Positions 30,261 through 33,619 of a stretch of 33,619 nucleotides of DNA are shown here, one piece after another. A program made the position numbers and the translations under genes. The notes under the pieces were generated by a model. The model worked only from the letters and a program-made list of their open reading frames with translations. It did not search any database and was not told the DNA's origin. Origin of the DNA: Bacteroidales bacterium (lineage in GTDB: Bacteria > Bacteroidota > Bacteroidia > Bacteroidales > UBA932); assembly GCA_024699055.1 (NCBI GenBank), contig JAILQG010000012.1, forward strand, positions 1 to 33,619, read 5' to 3'. Numbering within the stretch: the first letter of the stretch is position 1; each line of letters opens with the position of its first letter.

Positions 30261-30292
30261 CAAATTTACTCACTTTTTGCCATAAATACAAA
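30261..30292 (-). promoter_or_regulatory. Bacteroidota-type promoter of the iorA operon
   Basis: On the minus strand TTTG (30292-30289), 20 bases, then TAAATTTG (30268-30261), matching the -33/-7 pattern. The predicted leader before the iorA ATG at 30215 is about 40 bases. Confidence 0.72.
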
Positions 30293-30320
30293 CAAACGGA
30301 AACCAAAAGTTCGTGGGAAC

Positions 30321-31010
30321 TTACAGGAGCTCGGGAGCCTCTCCGGTCATGAGTGCGTACCCCGTCCGGGCCTGCTCCAGAAGCCAGTCTGTGCCGGGAA
30401 TGTAACGCTCAGAGGCCGCGTACTGCATGCCCGGAGTGCGGTAATTCGCTTCGAGGACGACGGGGCACGACAGCCCTTCCATCGCTACGGGCAGAGTGTA
30501 TATGAGGATGTCCGCCACTGCGGCCAGGATAGTCAGCTCTTCGAGGGGCCTGGTGGAGCGCCCGTCGCCGAGCGGCTTCGCGGTACGGTTGCAGACCACG
30601 GCGTCCATGCCGAGCGACAACGCCGCGGCATATGCCGCCTTTCCGGCGCCGCCGAAACCTGCCACCACGGCTACCGCATCTTTGCCGAAACCGTTATCTT
30701 CAAGCAGTTTGCGCACTCCGAGACAGTCGGAATTGTAACCTATTATGCCCTCGTTGGTCTTCACGGCGATGTTCACCGCGCCTATACTCCTCACGGAGTC
30801 GTCCGCCGGAATCACCCTTTCAAATGCGAGCTCCTTGAACGGCGCCGTGATATTGATCGCCTGATAGCCTTCGAGAAAGCGCCCCCAGGAGGCCTCGAAA
30901 TCGTCTCCATCGATGAGGTCGTAGGGCAGGCGGCCGCCGTATGCGCGCGCGAAAAGCGCCGGGCTGCCGGAGCCGGCGAGAGGGTGTCCGATGAGGCCGA
31001 AACGCTGCAT
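30321..31010 (-). CDS. aroE: Shikimate dehydrogenase
   Basis: A 229-residue enzyme that reduces 3-dehydroshikimate to shikimate with NADPH, a step towards aromatic amino acids. Shikimate-binding Ser14 and Ser16 (GHPLAGSGSP), catalytic Lys59 (NITAPFK), Asn80 (GAVN) and catalytic Asp95 (GYNSD) are present. The nucleotide loop is GFGGAGKAA (about 118-126), followed by the NRT motif. It is shorter than the usual 245-280 residues, and two normally strict spots differ: GAVNI for GAVNT and NSDC for NTDG. It starts on the base next to the recJ stop, so it is probably translated from the recJ mRNA. Confidence 0.88.
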   Translation of the reverse strand: MQRFGLIGHPLAGSGSPALFARAYGGRLPYDLIDGDDFEASWGRFLEGYQAINITAPFKELAFERVIPADDSVRSIGAVNIAVKTNEGIIGYNSDCLGVRKLLEDNGFGKDAVAVVAGFGGAGKAAYAAALSLGMDAVVCNRTAKPLGDGRSTRPLEELTILAAVADILIYTLPVAMEGLSCPVVLEANYRTPGMQYAASERYIPGTDWLLEQARTGYALMTGEAPELL

Positions 31011-32738
31011 TCAGATGATGTCTTCCCGCTCGCGGATGTCGCGGATGCGGAGCTGCATGGAAGAATTGCCCCTGTAGTAGTTCTCCACTATGCTGTAGCA
31101 GATGTCCATGGCGTTGCCGTCGTGGATGTAGTCGAAGAACTCGCTCATGTTGAAGCCGATGGAAGGAATCTGGTGGTAGGGCTGGTTTTCCTGCATGAGG
31201 TCGAGCTTGAGATGCACTCCTCCGGCCCCCACTTTGCGGCCGTTTCCGGAGTCGTAGACGTTCTCGGTGACGAAGACCGGATTGTTGTTGCCAGGGCCGA
31301 AGGGCTGGAACTGCTTGAGGATGCGGAAGAACTTGGGGGTTATCTGCGAGAAGTCCAGGCGTGCGTCGATGTCGACCACCGGGGTGAGCATTTCGCCCGA
31401 TATCTTGCCCTTTACGAACTCGTCCATGCGACGGGCGAACTCGGGGAGATTCTCTTCCTTCATGGTGAGCCCCGCGGCATAAACGTGACCGCCGAAGTTT
31501 TCGAGAAGGTCGGCGCAGTTTTCTATCGCGGAGTATAGATCGAAACCGGAAACGCTTCTGGCGGAGCCGGTTACGAAACCGTTGCTCTTGGTGAGCACGA
31601 CAGTGGGCTTATAGAATGCTTCGACCAGGCGCGACGCCACTATGCCTACTACGCCCTTGTTCCAGGCCGGATTGTACACTACCGTGACGTTCTCGCTCGC
31701 GAGGGCTTTTCCCGACTCGACCATTTCGAGGGCTTCCGCCGTGATTTCGCGGTCTATGTTCTTGCGGTCGTTGTTACTGTTGTTGATGCGCTCGCCGATC
31801 ATGGTGGCCCTGCCGGTATCGGTGGCGGTGAGGAGTTCCACCGCCAGCCTGCCGGTTTCCATGCGTCCGGCGGCATTGATGCGGGGACCTATCTTGAACA
31901 CTATGTCGTCGATTCCGACGTGCCCGGGTTCGAGGTTGCTCAGGCTGATGAGGGCCAGGAGGCCCTTGCGGGGCTCTTCGTTGAGCCTCTTGAGCCCGAA
32001 ATGGGCCAAGATGCGGTTCTCACCGGTCATGAACACCAGGTCGGAGGCGATGCTCACCACGCAGAGGTCGAGCAGAGGGATGAGGGTATCGAACGGAATC
32101 TCGTATTTCTGTGCGTAGCCCTGCACCAGCTTGAACCCCACTCCGCAGCCGCAGAGGTCGTCGTATGGATAGTTGTCGTCGGTGCGTTTCGGATCCAGCA
32201 CGGCCACCGCCGAAGGCAGTTCGTCTTCGGGCAGATGATGGTCGCATATTATGACGTCGATGCCCTTTTCGCCCGCCAGCCTGACTTTCTCGATGGCCTT
32301 GATGCCGCAGTCGAGGGTGATGATGAGGGTGTAGCCGCCCTTCTCGGCCGTTTCTATTCCCTTGACCGACAGGCCGTAGCCTTCGTCATAGCGGTCGGGG
32401 ATATAGAAATCCACGTTCTCCGTGTAGCGCTTGATGAAGGAGTAGACCAGTGAAACCGCAGTGGTGCCGTCGACGTCGTAGTCGCCGTAGACCAGTATCT
32501 TTTCGCCGGAACTGATGGCCTTGTGGAGCCGCTCCACGGCGGCGGCCATGTCCTTCATGAGGAAGGGGTCGTGGAGGTCCTGGAGGTTCGGCCTGAAGAA
32601 TGCGCGGGCCTGTTCGAAGGTGTCGATGCCCCTTTGGACAAGCAACTCCGCCAGCACGCGGTCAATGCCGAGAGCCAGCGCCAGCGCACCGACCTTTTCC
32701 TGGTCGGCCGGGTTTGCTATGTTCCATTTTGCCTCCAT
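31011..32738 (-). CDS. recJ: Single-stranded-DNA-specific exonuclease RecJ
   Basis: A 575-residue DHH-family nuclease that degrades single-stranded DNA 5' to 3' in recombination and repair. Metal-binding motifs are YGDYDVDG at 84-91, DCG at 143-145 and DHH at 166-168, then the DHHA1 domain with GGHVYAAGLTM (about 475) and the C-terminal OB region. The ATG at 32738 is chosen because the earlier TTG at 32747 falls at the predicted transcription start of the promoter at 32752-32782. The leader is only about 7-10 bases. aroE follows without a gap. Confidence 0.95.
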   Translation of the reverse strand: MEAKWNIANPADQEKVGALALALGIDRVLAELLVQRGIDTFEQARAFFRPNLQDLHDPFLMKDMAAAVERLHKAISSGEKILVYGDYDVDGTTAVSLVYSFIKRYTENVDFYIPDRYDEGYGLSVKGIETAEKGGYTLIITLDCGIKAIEKVRLAGEKGIDVIICDHHLPEDELPSAVAVLDPKRTDDNYPYDDLCGCGVGFKLVQGYAQKYEIPFDTLIPLLDLCVVSIASDLVFMTGENRILAHFGLKRLNEEPRKGLLALISLSNLEPGHVGIDDIVFKIGPRINAAGRMETGRLAVELLTATDTGRATMIGERINNSNNDRKNIDREITAEALEMVESGKALASENVTVVYNPAWNKGVVGIVASRLVEAFYKPTVVLTKSNGFVTGSARSVSGFDLYSAIENCADLLENFGGHVYAAGLTMKEENLPEFARRMDEFVKGKISGEMLTPVVDIDARLDFSQITPKFFRILKQFQPFGPGNNNPVFVTENVYDSGNGRKVGAGGVHLKLDLMQENQPYHQIPSIGFNMSEFFDYIHDGNAMDICYSIVENYYRGNSSMQLRIRDIREREDII

Positions 32739-32751
32739 TTTTTCCAATCGA

Positions 32752-32782
32752 CAAATATACCGATTAATTTGGAGAAAGTCAA
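32752..32782 (-). promoter_or_regulatory. Bacteroidota-type promoter of recJ-aroE
   Basis: On the minus strand TTG (32782-32780), 20 bases, then TATATTTG (32759-32752). The -33 element overlaps the stop codon of the upstream methyltransferase gene. Confidence 0.68.
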
Positions 32783-33600
32783 GGGGTTAGTCTCTGCCTT
32801 ACCGCCTCGTACAGAAGGATGGCGGCGGACACGCTCACGTTGAGGGAATCCTCGGCTCCGAGCATGGGGATGCGGATATGGGCGTCGGCGGCGTCGCGCC
32901 ACTTGTCGGTGAGGCCTGTCGATTCAGTGCCCATGACTATGGCCGTGGGGCCGGTCATGCCGGTCTCGTAGTACAGGGAGGAGTCCTGAAGCTGGGCTGT
33001 GAGAATCTGTATACCGTTGTCTTTCAGCCATTTGATGGCCTCTTCCGAGCTGCAGCAGATAACGGGAACGGTGAAGACGGCGCCCACGCTTGCCCGTATT
33101 ACGTTGGGATTGTATATGTCTGTGGGGGAGTCGCAGACGAGCAGGGCGCTTGCACCGGCGGCGTCGGCGCTGCGCAGCACTGCACCGAGGTTGCCGGGCT
33201 TTTCCACCGATTCCAGCACCATGATGAGCGGCGCCGGAGTGTCGGGACCGCGCTGCGGCAGGTCAGTCAGGCTGAGTTCCCGCCATTCCACCTCGGCGAT
33301 GATGCCTTCGGTCCCGCCCCGGTATGCTATTTTTCCGTAGACTTCCGCCGGTACTTCGAATACCTTGCAGGTGGCCGGAAGCGCTCCGGCCGTTATGGCG
33401 TCGAGCTGTTCGGAGGGGAGCAGCTCCGGGCACCAGAAAATGCAGCGGGCGTTGAACCCGGCCGCCAGGCAGCGCTCAACTTCCCTGCGGCCTTCCACGA
33501 GGAAAAGCCCCCTCTCGCGGCGTACGTCGGAACGGTACCCGAGGGAGACGGCTTCCTTGATTTTTGGATTCCGGACAGAAGTTATCGGTTCGGTGCGCAT
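32779..33600 (-). CDS. TrmH/SpoU-family RNA 2'-O-methyltransferase
   Basis: A 273-residue SPOUT methyltransferase that uses S-adenosylmethionine to methylate a ribose in rRNA or tRNA. An N-terminal substrate-binding domain (about 1-100, with FLVEGRREVERCL) is followed by the three SpoU motifs: KPGNLGAVLRSADAAGA (about 130-146), VMGTESTGL (about 218-226) and IPMLGAEDSLNVSVSAAILLYEA (about 241-263). Together these form the trefoil-knot SAM site. Members such as RlmB act on 23S rRNA; the exact target here is unknown. The ATG at 33600 overlaps a TGA in another frame, which suggests coupling to an upstream gene cut by the window edge. Confidence 0.9.
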   Translation of the reverse strand: MRTEPITSVRNPKIKEAVSLGYRSDVRRERGLFLVEGRREVERCLAAGFNARCIFWCPELLPSEQLDAITAGALPATCKVFEVPAEVYGKIAYRGGTEGIIAEVEWRELSLTDLPQRGPDTPAPLIMVLESVEKPGNLGAVLRSADAAGASALLVCDSPTDIYNPNVIRASVGAVFTVPVICCSSEEAIKWLKDNGIQILTAQLQDSSLYYETGMTGPTAIVMGTESTGLTDKWRDAADAHIRIPMLGAEDSLNVSVSAAILLYEAVRQRLTP

Positions 33601-33619
33601 CACTTGGCGCCGAGGTCTT
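33600..33619 (-). CDS. Possible 3' end of an upstream gene (fragment)
   Basis: Only the last codons would be present, reading D-L-G-A-K then TGA (33602-33600). The TGA shares its A with the methyltransferase ATG, a TGATG arrangement typical of coupled genes. There is too little sequence to name it or be sure that it is coding. Confidence 0.25.

Overview
The window reads as a stretch of chromosome from a GC-rich member of the Bacteroidota, most likely order Bacteroidales; I cannot place it to genus. The support is: DUF4492 directly ahead of cydAB; Bacteroidota-type ribosomal and RNA polymerase subunits; A/T-rich stretches instead of Shine-Dalgarno sites before most genes; and at least seven copies of the Bacteroidota promoter pattern (TTG, about 19-20 bases, then TAnnTTTG) at sensible places. 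It looks like ordinary chromosome: no phage, insertion sequence, CRISPR array or plasmid gene was seen.

Layout. 1-2121: the first codons of a PfkB-type sugar/nucleoside kinase (minus strand), back to back with a membrane flippase-like protein and an unrecognised lipoprotein. 2138-5237: one promoter, tRNA-Arg(UCU), DUF4492, cydA and cydB (cytochrome bd oxidase), then a strong terminator. 5238-5428: a gene-free stretch holding a long imperfect inverted repeat. 5429-18565, minus strand: the transcription/translation cluster, read from high to low coordinates as promoter, tRNA-Thr(UGU), tRNA-Tyr, tRNA-Gly, tRNA-Thr(GGU), tuf, tRNA-Trp, secE, nusG, rplK, rplA, rplJ, rplL, an intrinsic-terminator-like hairpin, rpoB, rpoC, terminator. 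18548-20419: dxs. 20479-24803, plus strand: a YfcC-family carrier and two tandem MFSD1-like MFS transporters. 24821-30292, minus strand: promoter, iorA, iorB, an aminotransferase, a CoA-transferase, and ssb. 30321-33619, minus strand: aroE, recJ and a TrmH-type RNA methyltransferase.

How the parts fit. The most interesting metabolic unit is the tightly packed iorA-iorB-aminotransferase-CoA-transferase operon. Together these enzymes could take an amino acid (aromatic or branched) to its 2-oxo acid, oxidise that to an acyl- or aryl-acyl-CoA with reduction of ferredoxin, and release the free acid while conserving the CoA thioester. The convergent transporter operon next to it (YfcC plus two carriers related to the lysosomal dipeptide carrier MFSD1) may bring in the peptides or amino acids. 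That link is inferred from position only. The iorA promoter has a perfect tandem 8-base repeat at its predicted start point, a candidate operator. IorA lacks the C-terminal ferredoxin-like domain of archaeal IorA.

The most novel non-coding signal is the inverted repeat at 5253-5417, which sits between two terminators and contains a GNRA-capped hairpin. Nothing in the window amounts to a clear new defence or mobile system.
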